A stretch of DNA of 64,000 bases from Isoperla grammatica (taxonomy: Eukaryota; Arthropoda; Insecta; Plecoptera; Perlodidae), in assembly GCA_945910005.1 (NCBI GenBank), contig OX246739.1, positions 9,460,292 to 9,524,291 on the forward strand. The letters run 5' to 3'. The translations under genes were made by a program, and so were the position numbers. The notes beneath the pieces were generated by a model. The model saw only the letters and a program-made list of their open reading frames with translations, had not been told where the DNA came from and made no database searches. Positions within the stretch are counted from its first letter, which is position 1; each line of letters opens with the position of its first letter. Of the stretch, positions 12,773 through 25,349 are shown one piece after another.

Positions 12773-15700
12773 ATGCTGAAACACATAGCGACGACGGGCT
12801 CCAACGGCGGCGTGCTAAACGGGACCCACACACCCCCGACGCAGGGTGGAAGCGGTACCCGTCACCGCGGTCCCGGCGTCAACATCCTCTCCCCGAGCCT
12901 CCTCCTCCATCAGGTACCCAACCAACACAACATGTCACAGCGACACGCGCTCAACATATCCACGTTGAGCACCTCGAAACACTCGCTCGGCAACTCGAGC
13001 AGCGTCAGTCCGGGGGGCGTGACCGCCACGACGCCCATCTCCCCCGTCGTCATGAATCACGTGACGACGACGCAGCCCCAGACGCAACTCTCGCCCCCGA
13101 AGATCGCCAATGGTGGACTCCACATATCGCGAGGGAGAGCGACGAGTCTCAGTGCGGGCTCCGTTTTAATTCCGGCAAACGTGTCGAAATTCATGGAACG
13201 TTCCAAAGAAGCTGGAATTAAAGAGATGTTAACTTCTCTAGGACTTCTCTGTCTCGTATCACTTCTTCTAGCGCTATTATCTTTAATATTCCTACTGAAG
13301 ATCTCGCCCATGACTGCTTCGGACATTAGAGATCTGATGAGGACGGAACATTTAACCGTGATCTCGGCCGAGGAGTATGTTGTAGTGTATGAAGTGACTC
13401 TTGCACTCTGCGCGTTGACATTGTCGTTGAATCTGTGCTGTCTATTGGTCTGCGCAATACAGTTTCTATTCGCCGTGAAACTCGTCAAGTCGACTCAAGG
13501 AGGAAACAGGTGAGTTAGCCCATTCAACTGGAACCCATTATGTATTCTCATCTTGTAGGCACGTGATCACGTGATGCTCCACGCGCTCGTGTGTGACGTC
13601 ACGACGTGGTATTACTAGTCATTCAGAGGGGTGTCAATCTGGTCTAACTCAACTACAGACCAGAAATAATAACGTACCTTTTAATCTTCGAGTTGATGAT
13701 AGGCGGTACTCGTTTCAAACCCTGGAGTGATTCAATCAATCCATGACCATGTTATGATGAGTTGAATCAACGGATCTAATCGAAGCGGGAGTGTGGAAAT
13801 ACATTATGACCGGTGTGTCCGTTGAGACGATGGCAGCAGCACGGTAGCCAGTGGCCGCTATTACCACCGGTCACTATACTCTTTCGTGCGCTCTGCCGCA
13901 GGCTGCAAGGAGGACCGCTGTAAAAATAGTTAATTGGGAGAAAAGGAATCTGCAAGGTCTAATGAGAGATTAGTTAACACTACAGTAAGGAGAGGCACTC
14001 ACAGAAATAGATGCGCCACACTAAAACTATGAGAAAAGATAGTATCAAGACCTTTGTTCAACATTTATTTCAAAAAAACTATTTTTAAAACATTCTCATT
14101 AATTCCAAAGGTTGTTTTTGTCTGGTAGTTGCTTATCTACATCCGGTGTCTGTCTATGGTGTCTGCCCACTAGTCGCTCTGCTGTTTTGTGCTATGAAGT
14201 CGCTTAGATTCATTCATTCATTGGAAAAGAAACCTTATCCTTACTTTATCACTGTTTATTTTTTTATATTCGGTAGTATGGTGTCAGTGGCAACTATATA
14301 TTTATAATTTGTGTGCGTTTTATCTGTCACCATGTCTAATTATTAAAAAATAATACAGCCTCCAGGATCTATTGCAGTATTGCTAAGCAAGACTCTCGAA
14401 CTATCCATAGTGCTAGCAATATAATAAACATCGAACACAATTTCTGGATAGTTGATGTGATGTCTGTTGTATGATACAGTGAGTGACCGTAGTGCATACG
14501 TATTCATCAAAATACCTCCAAGTTAAGTTCTCTGTGTCATATTTTATTTCAATTGTTGAGTAAGTATTCAACAATTTGTTTACCAAGTTAGTAGCCAACG
14601 TGTGTAAGATTCTGTGTCTGAAAATAAATGTTTAATGTGCTGGCCACGTCGCGACTATACACCAGACATAACACAGGTTTAATAAGTTTTAAATTACAGA
14701 AACATATTAGGCTTCAGGCCTGTCATATTCTACACTTCACGCAGCATACAGTGGCGACACCAGCAACGTGTTGCCGGGGGGGGGGGGGGGGGGGGGGGGG
14801 CAGAACCAGGGCCGGTCAATTTGGGTAGAACAATTAAACGTATCATCCCATTTCTGGGCCCCTGTACGTTTTAATGTAGCACTATCGTATTTGATTAATC
14901 ATCAAATTCTTATGCGGCGGAAGGAAGTAGCAATTCAGAAGATAGCAGCAGTAATCTCAACATCGCTGTGAAAAACACTCGTTTTAATCATTCTTAATTA
15001 CGCAAATTAGGAATACGTATTAGTACATAAAGTACAAAAAACAGCTTCGTGAACATAAGCTATCTACTGAGAAACTTTTGTTGTCACTTTTGCACCTGAT
15101 ACCTGTAGACATAGTTATACCACGAGGTTTCGCCACAGTACCTCATGGGCCACGAGGTATAGGTTTGGATAGATTGGTACAGTGCAGATATTTTAGTTCG
15201 ACATCGAAGCTCTATTTATGTGACACAGCCCACCAAAAAAATATGACTGATTTTAAATAATATAGTATGAAATGAGTAACTATGATATGATTGTCGGGTT
15301 GTCACGGGAGTAAGGGGATTGTCACATAGCGATGGAGGGGAGCAGCAGGGGAGCTTCAAACTAAGAAAATCTCAAGTCATAGGGTGGGAAAGGGGGAGAC
15401 GAAGGTCCTAGCGGCCCCCACAAGTTAAGTCAAAAAGTACTGGGGGGGGGGGGGGGGGGCAATTTGTTTTTAAACCGCATTTATCAAATTATAAATCAGG
15501 CAATAAAACATGACAAATTAATAAATTAAGCCATATTATTCAATTAATACCATAATAATTTTATTAATTGGTACTACTTACAACAACAACGCCCCCCCTC
15601 CCTCTTCCGATAGCGAATTGAAAACAGGAATAATGATCCGTAGTTAAACGATTATTGACTGCTAATGTGGGAAAACATTAATGACATGTTTGCCTTTTTA

Positions 15701-18700
15701 AGTTGAGATACACGTCTTATTATTGCTCTGTTTTTGACATCGTGTCCAGTAAATGTTGTGTAATCGTATTAGCATGTAGACGTTTCTTAATAGCTACCAC
15801 GGTATTAACAATAAGAAACCGTTGCGTCGCACCCCACCCCTTTAGTAGAGGAAGCCCTTTATATGCCACTCGACACCCAGGAGAGCAGATCTTTCGTCAG
15901 TGGCGTGCGGATGGATAAGTATAGCTTGAACTTCCAAACCAGTCAACTGCATGTTACGAAGGACGGTGGTCGACATCCCGTAACTGTTGAAAGGTCCGGC
16001 TCTGGACGCCCAAATCCTTCCCCCCTTGCGCTCAAAATGATACCTCCGACATTTTTTTCGGATGCGTTGTGGAAACAGGTTTGTACGCGTGTGTTTTTTG
16101 TGTGAGTTGAGACTAGAGAAAAGATTTACAAGTGGATGCAAAGTAAATTATTACTCCATGCATTCAAATCAGCTAATCGCACCCTCCCTCCACAAAATTA
16201 CTATAGCCTATCCCTAGTTTATTGCAAATCCGACAACGTATATAGAACTAATTTGCAAAATATGAACAGCTATAAAGATCAATTATGTCTTACTAAATCG
16301 ATGCTGCGTGGGCGCCATTGTATTTTCTTTGTACTCTTATACAGGAATAATTGAATGTGGTTCAATAATCTTGATTTGAATCTTTTTTACGCGCGAGATA
16401 AATGTTTGTTACAGAAAATTATACCTGATATAACCTTACGAATATTGTTTGTGGAGGAAATACCGTGTTGTACTGGTTAATGCTATCTTTCTATTCTCAC
16501 AGATTACACAAATATTACGTATTCAGCTCATTATTATTGTTGTTGACCTAATTAATTATCAAAGTCAGTTAAAATGAGTTTCATATTTTGAAGAAATATT
16601 TATTTACCCACCTAGTTGCGTAATAAGTAAAAACTCACTGTCGGAGACCCAGATAGTAATTCTATTGGCAATCATACAGTCATACTATACAACACTTATG
16701 TATATTATTTTGAGCAATGCAATGCACACATGGGAAGGTTACTGCATTTAGTAAAAAATTGTCCTCTTTTTTCTGTTTTAGTAAGGTAATAGTTAGAAAG
16801 TAATGTTCGAGGGTTGTTGTTGGATTCAGTCCCAAGATAGGATTAGGAATCACTGTATGATGAGGAAGACCTCTGCAAACTATTAGTCACAATTACCGGA
16901 TGAGAATAGAACCCGCAACCTCTCAAATTAGTGTCGTGCGCGCTACCGCCAGTGACGTCACTGATTCACATTACTCACATGACTGTACAGTAGAACAGAT
17001 TATTACCATATTATCATGTGGTCATGCAATTAATACTCTGTATTGGGAAAAATGAGCTCTGCCAAAAATACCCAGTGACGACAGCGGTCACCATGCAACC
17101 CACTAACCATGCGCACGGACCATTCTTTCCACATTCTGTTGTGAACCGGTTTAGCCATCTGGCCAAATCTGACGATATTCACCCATGGGACAAACATTAA
17201 AGTCAATAAATGGATGTGGAATTCCTGATGTGATAGTAACACACCAGCGGCACTCGATTCAATATGTTGTGATGATTCACGAAAGATGTTCGGTATAACC
17301 AGCACACACCTTAAAAAGTATGTGATTATCGAAAGCACAGACAAACTGGTGAGTCTGTACATGTGAGTCACGCAACAGCACTCACTTTCAAGGTAAGAGA
17401 TGGCGAAGGGTCAAGCTAGACAAGCCTGCACACGGTATACCATACCCTAATACCTAGACAAGCCTGCACACGGTATCCACACGGTATACCATAACCATAC
17501 CCTAATACCTAGACAAGCCTGCACACGGTATACCATACCCTAATACCTAGACAAGCCTGCACACGGTATACCATACTCTAATACCTAGACAAGCCTACAC
17601 ACGGTACCCAAATACCCAGACAAGCCTGCACACGGTATACCCTAATACCTAGACAAGCCTGCACACGGTATGCCATACCCTAATACCTAGACAAGCCTGC
17701 ACACGGTATGCCATACCCTAATACCTAGACAAGTCTGCACACGGTATACCATACCCTAATACCTAGACAAACCTGCAAACGGTATACCATACCCTAATAC
17801 CTGTTTTACTCGGTCCAACTTAATGTCCAAGAAGTTCAATTCAAAGCTTATAAAAATGTGAAGTAAGTTTCCTCAGCAAATCCTTTATATCGCATTATTT
17901 TATTAGTGATTAGTGCTCACAATGCGCTGCACCACCCACCTAGGGCACACCTACAGTTTAGGAGGTGACAGTTCAGGCTTGTTTGTGGGGCACTGGAAGT
18001 GATCTGGAAGCCATTGGTATAGATAGTACCGACTAACCCCTCAAAGGACAATGACTACACACACACATGTACTCCTCGGTATAAAAGAGGTGGGCTCTTA
18101 TAATTGTATTGAGACAACGGTGTAGATAGACATAAACTCATCAGATAGTGTCGACACCTTTAAGGCTTTATCCGGTCAGGATGTTAATGTTCGTCGCCAT
18201 CATGATAAACATGCCCGCCCCCATCAACACTCTCGACAACACATTTTGTAGGTCCTTTACTTCAGAATATATTGTCTGATATGACCACTCCAACAACATC
18301 GTGTAGGAAGATCAAATTATACATGGAGATATCAACTATTTTTTTCGTAGGTAGTTTTAGTCTAGACCACCGATTTAGTAATTGTCTAATGTCTGATTGA
18401 TAAGTAACGAAAGCAAACGAAAATTCACATTGAAATTATTTCTAATCAATATTCTAGCGCAGTGTATAGTTATTTTAAAGTTCACTCAACTGAAAATGGA
18501 TTAATCATATACGAATGAATTGATGTAATTGAAATGTGTCTTTTTTATATTATGTAGCCTTTTGAACGTTTATTTCGTGTAAATTTGTTTCTTTCGATTT
18601 TCGATTTAGAATGTAAGAATTTTTATTTCAAGTCAAGTTCCTGTCTCGACGAATATACACACGCAAATTACTAACGCACATACATAAGATACATTACAAT

Positions 18701-21700
18701 GAAGATTGTTTAGCCCGCGGCTGAAGGTGCGTGAAACAGCATTGAAATGTCAATTATGTCAACATTTCAAATTATGAATGTAATTATGTATTTTTGCATA
18801 ATATTAATTATACGATCCTTGGTTTGTATGACCTGTGCACCCCTATGTTATAATTACAGTAGGAGTTTAGTTGACTGTTTCCGGCTTCATGTTTTATGTC
18901 TAAACATGCATCTATTGTCACCATGGGATTTAGCAAGATTGTAAGGACCCTGTACAAAAAATATTACCACGGTCTCTTTACCATGACGTTCCCAAAACTG
19001 TGCAAGGTGTTCAACAGAAACAGAAAGTAGCGACATTGATTCCTTTTTTGGTCGGAAGAATTGTTGTTGTTGTTGTTGTTGTTGTTGACGTTCTTATTGA
19101 CCCCGGCGATGTGCAATGGATCTGATTGGCCGACGTCCCTTTACCTAACTGTCGAATACGTATAACAGCAAATGCTAACTATTCTATACTTGTCTCTCTA
19201 CCTTGATCCAAAACCGATTTTCTATGTGCGATTCGACCCAAAGACTTTATTAATCTATATCCCACTAGATACCTTAGTCAGTCAAGCAGAATGAATGACT
19301 GGACAGTGGACAGCGGCTGTAGAGTGTAGACTGTCCCAGCAGGATGACCTTGAAAGGTCACTCCAGTCAGTCAAGCAGAATGAATGACTGGACAGTGGAC
19401 AGCGGCTGTAGAGTGTAGACTGTCCCAGCAGGATGACCTTGAAAGGTCACTCCAGTCAGTCAAGCAGAATGAATGACTGGACAGTGGACAGCGGCTGTAG
19501 AGTGTAGACTGTCCCAGCAGGATGGCCTTGAAAGGTCACTCCAGTCAGTCAAGCAGAATGAATGACTGGACAGCGGACAGCGGCTGTAGAGTGTAGACTG
19601 TCCCAGCGATGACCTTGAAAGGTCACCCCAGTCAGTCAAGCAGAATGAATGACTGGACAGTGGACAGCGGCTGTAGAGTGTAGACTGTCCCAGCAGGATG
19701 ACCTTGAAAGGTCACCCCAGTCAGTCAAGCAGAATGAATGACTGGACAGTGGACAGCGGCTGTAGAGTGTAGACTGTCCCAGCAGGATGACCTTGAAAGG
19801 TCACCCCAGTCAGTCAAGCAGAATGAATGACTGGACAGTGGACAGCGGCTGTAGAGTGTAGACTGTCCCAGCAGGATGACCTTGAAAGGTCACCCCAGTC
19901 AGTCAAGCAGAATGAATGACTGGACAGTGGACAGCGGCTGTAGAGTGTAGACTGTCCCAGCAGGATGACCTTGAAAGGTCACCCCAGTCAGTCAAGCAGA
20001 ATGAATGACTGGACAGTGGACAGCGGCTCTAGAGTTTAGACTGTCCCAGCAGGATGACCTTGAAAGGTCACGCCAGTCAGTCAAGCAGAATGAATGACTG
20101 GACAGTGGAAAGTGGCTGTAGAGTGTAGACTGTCCCAGCAGGATGACCTTGAAAGGTCACCCCAGTCAGTCAAGCAGAATGAATGACTGGACAGTGGACA
20201 GCGGCTGTAGAGTGTAGACTGTCCCAGCAGGATGACCTTGAAAGGTCACCCCAGTCAGTCAAGCAGAATGAATGACTGGACAGTGGACAGCGGCTGTAGA
20301 GTGTAGACTGTCCCATTGATGACCTTGAAAGGTCACGTCAATAACTTGACCACGTTCTAAGGTATCTATAAGACGCGACAACAGAATTGAAATTGTATGC
20401 TTTTATTGAAACTACAAAGAAACCACCCGTTTCTCACCACGCAGGCCGCCAGGTACCTAGCATTCCAAAAGACTTTTCAAAGATAACTAATCGTTTCTCA
20501 ATTCATTTGGCATGGTTTATTTTTATGACCACTGTAGAACGACCTTATTTCAGAAAATATATTGTTTAGTAATATGAATATTATAAATCAGGGTAGAATG
20601 GGCGACAACGTTGCCAGTCGTAAGAGTTGACAAAACCAGACACTGTTCCTTTTTTCCCCACTGTCCCATTTAAGATATCTCCTCCCACCTGGAACTGTCC
20701 TCCCTTGCTGGACTTCCGTTATGACGACCCACGCGATATATAATGGATCTGATCGGGAAGACGTCATAATATGATCTAGCTGTCGTCAAACAGCAAATAA
20801 TAAAAAAAATCAGTCTTGCCACTAACAAGAACAACTATAAGAAAACTTATAATGTAGGTACTGGAAGAGTTTCTTAGTCTGTTTCTGTCGCCACGAGTGT
20901 ACCTACCTCCAAGGAGTGTTCCATTTTAGTGGAGGTGGAGTATGAGGTCATCCTCCACTTGACGATCGTAAAATTCTTAGATACGAGGACCAAACGAATG
21001 TCTCGCCCACGGGCTTAGAGAGTGAGATGAGTGGAAGAGCGAACCGAAACAGCAGCTATAACTATACTACACTACACGGTAGCTCGTCGCAGATTAGGTC
21101 ACTGATCTCGAGTATTGCGCTGAACAGACGCACAAGGACCCACTTGGCAGGGATACAGGCCACAACACGTGGGTTGTATTTGTATTTGTATCTGTATTTG
21201 TATTTGTATTTGTATTTGTATTTGTATTTGTATTTGTATTTATTAGCAGCTGCCGGATTATACATAATAATGCTGTAGCACGTATACATGCATCGTAACT
21301 TAAGCATTGTCATGAATATAAATTATAAAATACTTATAACTTATAATCTTCTAATAAGAAAGTTATTTGTAGCAATAATAGCTATTTATGGAGGATTTGA
21401 AGGGTTTTGATTGGTCGTCGCCACTCGCCATGGAGACAACAAGCTATTTTGACGAATAGTAGTTATTGGGACATTGTAAGACTGGACCTTATACTTATAA
21501 ATACATTAACTTATAAATACTTATATATATAGTAAGAAAACATGTTTATAGTGAAACCAATCCAACGTTTATTTTCCTAAAATAATTTTCAACGTTTCGA
21601 CGACTGTAAAGTCGTCCTTTTCAATGTTTTCCTACTATACTTTTTGCAACCAACAAAATCTAAGAAATCAAATAAATATTTATGTGTGTGTGTGTGTGTG

Positions 21701-24700
21701 TGTGCTTCATCTAGATACGTATTGTGTGGTGTGGATCTTATCATTGTGTCATTTTGTCTCATCATTAAGATGCATCAATAATCAGGACAGACTGAAATAC
21801 TCATGCATGATATTGGTTCTTGAACAGTGATGATTTCAGGCATATCCCGGGGGGGGCTCCGCCCCCCCCCGGCAGTTGTAAATGCCCCCCCCTAGCAGAT
21901 TGAAAAAATCACATTAAGTAATGTAAATTTGCAAAAAAAAAATGCAAAATACAAGAAAATGAGGTATATTTTTCCACGTCATATAGGACTAGGAAATAAA
22001 TCGATTTCCACGAAAAACTCATCTACATAAATGTTGCAACATTTTATTTTCTTTTTAAACGATCTTAGGTAAAGGTAAGAATGGCAAATAGAAATCACCT
22101 CATATTCGAAAACTGAAAGGATGGCATCAACAGAGACCGTAACCCCCTCCACCCCTGCCTTTTGTCACGGCGTCAAAAAAAAGCCATAAAATGAGTTACT
22201 AATTTAGCAACACCCCAGATTTTTTATCAGCCCCCCCTAGGAAAAATGTCTGAAATCATCACTGTTCTTGAACGTGTTGAACGTGTGTTGTTTCCTAATG
22301 GCTGGACGGCTATGTTGATGTTTCAGAACCAATAAGTACCTGCAGAAGTCTGCCATCACTCGAGTGTGCGCTGTTGGGGGATTCTTCGTCTCGATCCCCG
22401 TGTTTCTAACAGGTAGGCTCGATCAACAGTCAACAGGTTGATTCTGATGGTATCTCAGACTAAATCACATTTTATATATTATTGATTTTAAATGCCGTTT
22501 CTTTGTTTATGTCTTTTATGTAGTGACCTATATAGGTCTGTCAGTTATTCTTGTATAATGTGTATTACTAATAATATAATGACTGTTATGTATATATTGT
22601 TATTGTGTTTCGTGTTTAATGTGCAAGTCTATTATCACAGTTAATTAGTTATCTGTGGTATTATATTTATATACATAATGGTCTGGAATAAATGTATAAT
22701 AATATAATAAATAAAATATCGAGAGAGAAACATGTATTTTTAGGACGCAAAATACACGAAATTGGTTTGAACATATTTCGTAGAAAACAATATCTATACA
22801 TGTAACTAGAGAGCCTCCACACTTATGGAGGCTCTCTACATGTAACTAGTAGAATAATAGGAAGATCCAGCCCTACGTTATAAATTGATCGAAAACTTCG
22901 ATGAGATTCTGTTTGGTAAAAGAAAAAGTGTTTACCAATATTAAATTCATATTATTTTTATTAGCTCATAGCCTAATGAGCGCATGGTTATTAAATAAGT
23001 TTCCCCGTTGAAGCTATCTGACATACATCTTTAAAGTCACTTTCAGAGACCTTGACTTGAGCCAGGTAATTACATAATACGTCGTATCAAATTCTTCGCA
23101 CGAGCAGGGCAGTCGGCAAAGCCGATATCTATTTATTGGTAACCTACAGCCGGAGTTTGATTTAGAAGGTTACGGGTTCGATTAAAGGCACCGGTAATCC
23201 AGACTGCAGAGTTTTGTTGTTGGGATCGAGTTCTAAAAAAATATTCGACATCAAATTATCATCGTGATTTCAGAACAGAGAAAGAAGAAATATTGGTTGT
23301 TTTCAATATGAATTCACGACACCTGTAAATCGTAATACGTTCTGAACGTGCATGCTTGAATTTCAATTTCAACGGTTTGTGTGCAAAATGCGTGAAAAGA
23401 TTGTGCATGCTTGCGTGTATGTGTAAATACGTAATCATTTTACTTGGTAATAAAATGAAAATACCACTTATAAAAGCGAGCCATTGATGGCTAAGCCTAT
23501 TTTTAGAACTTCTGTGTGAGAATTACTATTTACTGTGTGCTAAAGTTCCACTAAGCGTTAGAAATATAATTGAAAAAAATAATCCTTTTCAATAAACTGG
23601 TAACCTAATACTGTTATATAACCTAATACTGTTTTTTTATGAACACCATTATTATTTAACGTAAATATTAAATACTATAATAAGATGTTAAACTTTCATC
23701 ATTCATCTGCATCAATATCATTACATCAATGCCCGGAAGGGTAAACAAAAGTAGTGATAGTTTACTGTGGGAAATAAATAACTATATCTATTTATCAGCT
23801 GTTGGTTTTAGCGCCACGCAAAAACTTGTGAAATTCGTAATGGCTGTGTTGTTCTACACTTATCATAATGACTGTCATTACTATTGAAGGGAGGTTACGA
23901 CTTATGCGCTTTACTCGGAGCTGTAAAAACATGACGTATAGATAGATTGAATTGAAAGAATAAACAAAAACTGCACTGTCAATGAGACATGAAATGAAAT
24001 GAAATGATTGGGAGTTACTGAACATGAAATGTGACGTCGCCATGTTATAGGTATGAAGCAAGGTCTCTGATCTCGACGGGTCTTGTTTTTCTGCCTCAGG
24101 TATCATCTTATACACGTTCATCCAGTTCCATTCTACACCTGCTATTGTGACGAGCGTGTTCATTGGCCTGGGCATCATCTTCTGCGGCTGCGCAATGGTC
24201 CACAATGTGTTCGTCTGGCAGAGGGTAAAGTCGTCTCTTCCATCACCACCTCCATCACCAAATTCATCATCATCTACGCCGTCATTTACGAATGTTGTAC
24301 ATTACAAAATAGTTAAGTTTAAATAGAATTAGTTGAGGGAAACCGGTTGTGAGACCTGCCTGCCCTTTAGAAATTGTAGCTAAAAGATTGGAATTATGAT
24401 TTGCTTGTCGTCTTTTTTTTTCCTACCTTATTTTAATTTTGATTTTTTAATTTTAATTTTAAATTACCCAATTATTAATATACACATTGAAAATGGCACC
24501 CGGTAGAAGCCACCATGCATTTTGTGTGTAATGTTTGTTGAAACTATTGTAACAAATCCGAGATAAGAAAATCGGCCGATTAAAAAGTTTGGTGAATTCG
24601 GACCTTAATCATGTGCGACGTATTAGGCCTACCTATGAGCACAGAGAACGTATTGTAGGATTTTTTTATCTGTGCTATGAGTACAAAGCAAATGTGCCAT

Positions 24701-25349
24701 TAAAATATTACTACTGTCGAAATCTAGCATTTTTTAAACATTTTTTGATACAATTTTTTAAAAGAATTACATTGCAAACTATTAGATAATGGTTTTTACA
24801 AGAAAGCTGATTATCAGCGTGTCTTGAGTTTTTACTAACATTTTGGGTTTTTCCAAACTAAACAGTTTTTGTGTAATATTAATATTCACACAAAATTAAA
24901 TGCAAATCCTCTTTCAATTCAAATTGTGATAGACTAGAAACAAACTAACAAAATTAATTACCATTCGGTTTGATTGTAGAATTCGTTTGCTTGCAGTTAG
25001 ATTAAAACATTTCATGTGCATTTTTTAGTTTTTATTTTGAGCTGATACCTTGAAACACAGTATTTATCTATTTCACTGTGACGTAAATGGTTCTCTACAA
25101 CATATTATAAACTTTTTTTTTTTTTATTAATTTCAGGAAAAGACCAACGCAGTGAGGGCGATGGCGCAACAACAACGTGAACAATCTCAACGTCACGGAA
25201 CGATCCCGGCACCCCTGGATCTTAGCAAGCTAACTAATCATCCAAGACAAGCGAGTGGCAGTATCAGTCCGGGCATGCCCACAGCTACTCTTGATCTTAG
25301 TACAGTCACAACAAGCATCTCACCACATGAACTGTCAACACTTGTGTGA
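12773..25349 (+). CDS. Four-pass membrane protein, TMEM221/Jiraiya-like
   Basis: Four coding exons: 12,773-13,509, 22,327-22,412, 24,100-24,224 and 25,137-25,349. All have GT/AG boundaries and matching phases (2, 1, 0), giving 386 aa. The first 140 residues are low-complexity and rich in Ser, Thr, Gly and Pro. Hydrophobic helices lie at about 153-176, 203-235, 258-285 and 288-312, with a polar loop carrying TASDIRDLMRTEHL between the first two. The C-terminal tail is polar and includes two LDLS segments. The fold and arrangement resemble TMEM221/protein Jiraiya, which in Xenopus lowers BMP signalling by acting on the type II BMP receptor; function here is inferred from resemblance only. The start is chosen because a TGA lies in frame just upstream. 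Intron 1 of the coding region is 8.8 kb and repeat-laden. An AATAAA lies at 25,393-25,398. It could instead be another tetraspan family. Confidence 0.72.
14776..14800. repeat. G25 homopolymer
   Basis: An uninterrupted run of 25 G lies inside the long intron, preceded by CAGTGGCGACACC, which resembles a transposon terminus. Such runs can form G-quadruplexes, and their length is prone to sequencing error. Confidence 0.9.
16800..16965 (-). repeat. tRNA-derived SINE, family A, copy 3
   Basis: Blocks TTCAGTCCCAAGATAGGATT, ATTAGTCACAATTACCGGAT and GAACCCGCAACCTCT, followed by GTGCGCGCTACCGCC, follow the family A order. Read on the minus strand, the last part is a tRNA-like head with a GGTTGCGGGTTC B-box-like sequence. 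Confidence 0.5.
17416..17802. repeat. 38-bp minisatellite, about 10 units
   Basis: The unit begins CTAGACAAGCCTGCACACGG and continues TATACCATACCCTAATAC. Ten units are recognisable, several shortened by internal deletions (for example at 17,454 and 17,586-17,650). The unit contains GTATAC and related short palindromes. No coding potential. Confidence 0.9.
19276..20336. repeat. 89-bp minisatellite of triple-hairpin units, 12 copies
   Basis: Units start near 19,276, 19,365, 19,454, 19,543, 19,629, 19,718, 19,807, 19,896, 19,985, 20,074, 20,163 and 20,252 and are nearly identical. Every unit holds three consecutive inverted repeats: CCAGTCA...TGACTGG, GGACAGT...ACTGTCC, and TGACCT-TGAA-AGGTCA. 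The last is an everted pair of AGGTCA half-sites with a 4-bp spacer and includes TCAAGGTCA, the extended half-site bound by ERR, SF-1 and FTZ-F1 nuclear receptors. One unit (the third) has TGGCCT instead of TGACCT. The array lies in a long intron. Confidence 0.95.
21173..21243. repeat. TTGTAT hexanucleotide microsatellite
   Basis: About 12 copies of TTGTAT with a single interruption (TCTGTA). It creates spurious open frames on both strands encoding Tyr-Leu or Tyr-Lys repeats. Confidence 0.95.
21345..21489 (-). mobile_element. Short MITE, CCAAT-bearing family, copy 2
   Basis: Reverse-orientation copy of the family at 6,338 and 40,888: TTCTAATAAGAAAGTTATT, GGAGGATTTGAAGGGTTTTG, ATTGGTCGTCG, CCATGGAGACAACAAGC, AGTAGTTATTGGGAC, then TTGTAAGACTGGACCT. 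Confidence 0.65.
21825..22264. mobile_element. hAT-type MITE, 440 bp, with intact TSD
   Basis: The left terminus CAGTGATGATTTCAGGCAT (from 21,825) and the reverse complement of the right terminus, CAGTGATGATTTCAGACAT (ending 22,264), differ at one base in 19. Identical 8-bp direct repeats TTCTTGAA flank the element (21,817-21,824 and 22,265-22,272). Near both termini are C- or G-rich tracts (GCCCCCCC). No transposase frame. It sits 62 bp upstream of the second coding exon of the Jiraiya-like gene. Confidence 0.9.
22797..22849. repeat. Perfect 12-bp hairpin framed by direct repeats
   Basis: AGAGAGCCTCCA (22,808-22,819) and TGGAGGCTCTCT (22,826-22,837) form a perfect stem with a 6-nt loop. TACATGTAACTAG occurs on both sides (22,797 and 22,837). 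It may be a tiny foldback insertion in an intron. Confidence 0.7.
23105..23240 (+). repeat. tRNA-derived SINE, family A, copy 4
   Basis: Plus-orientation copy: GAAGGTTACGGGTTCGATT (B-box-like), then CACCGGTAATCCAGACTG, then a GGGATCGAG block. These are the reverse complements of the blocks in copies 1-3. Confidence 0.5.

Larger units (their letters stand above)
13510..22326 (+). other. Long intron of the Jiraiya-like gene
   Basis: The intron begins GTGAGT and ends TGTTTCAG. It contains a G25 run (14,776-14,800), a G18 run (15,442-15,459), a family A SINE, a 38-bp minisatellite, the 89-bp hairpin minisatellite, a TTGTAT microsatellite, a CCAAT-bearing MITE, and an hAT MITE ending 62 bp before the acceptor. 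No nested exon could be supported. Confidence 0.7.

Noticed and set aside
12694..13221. 175-codon plus-strand frame overlapping the Jiraiya-like first exon
   Set aside because: It is in another frame, rich in Arg, His and Pro, and lacks the hydrophobic segments and splice continuity of the real frame.
17416..20336. CRISPR-like regular repeats
   Set aside because: The arrays are contiguous minisatellites without unique spacers, in an animal intron.
21027..21313. Two overlapping frames with Tyr-Leu and Tyr-Lys runs
   Set aside because: They are translations of the TTGTAT microsatellite.
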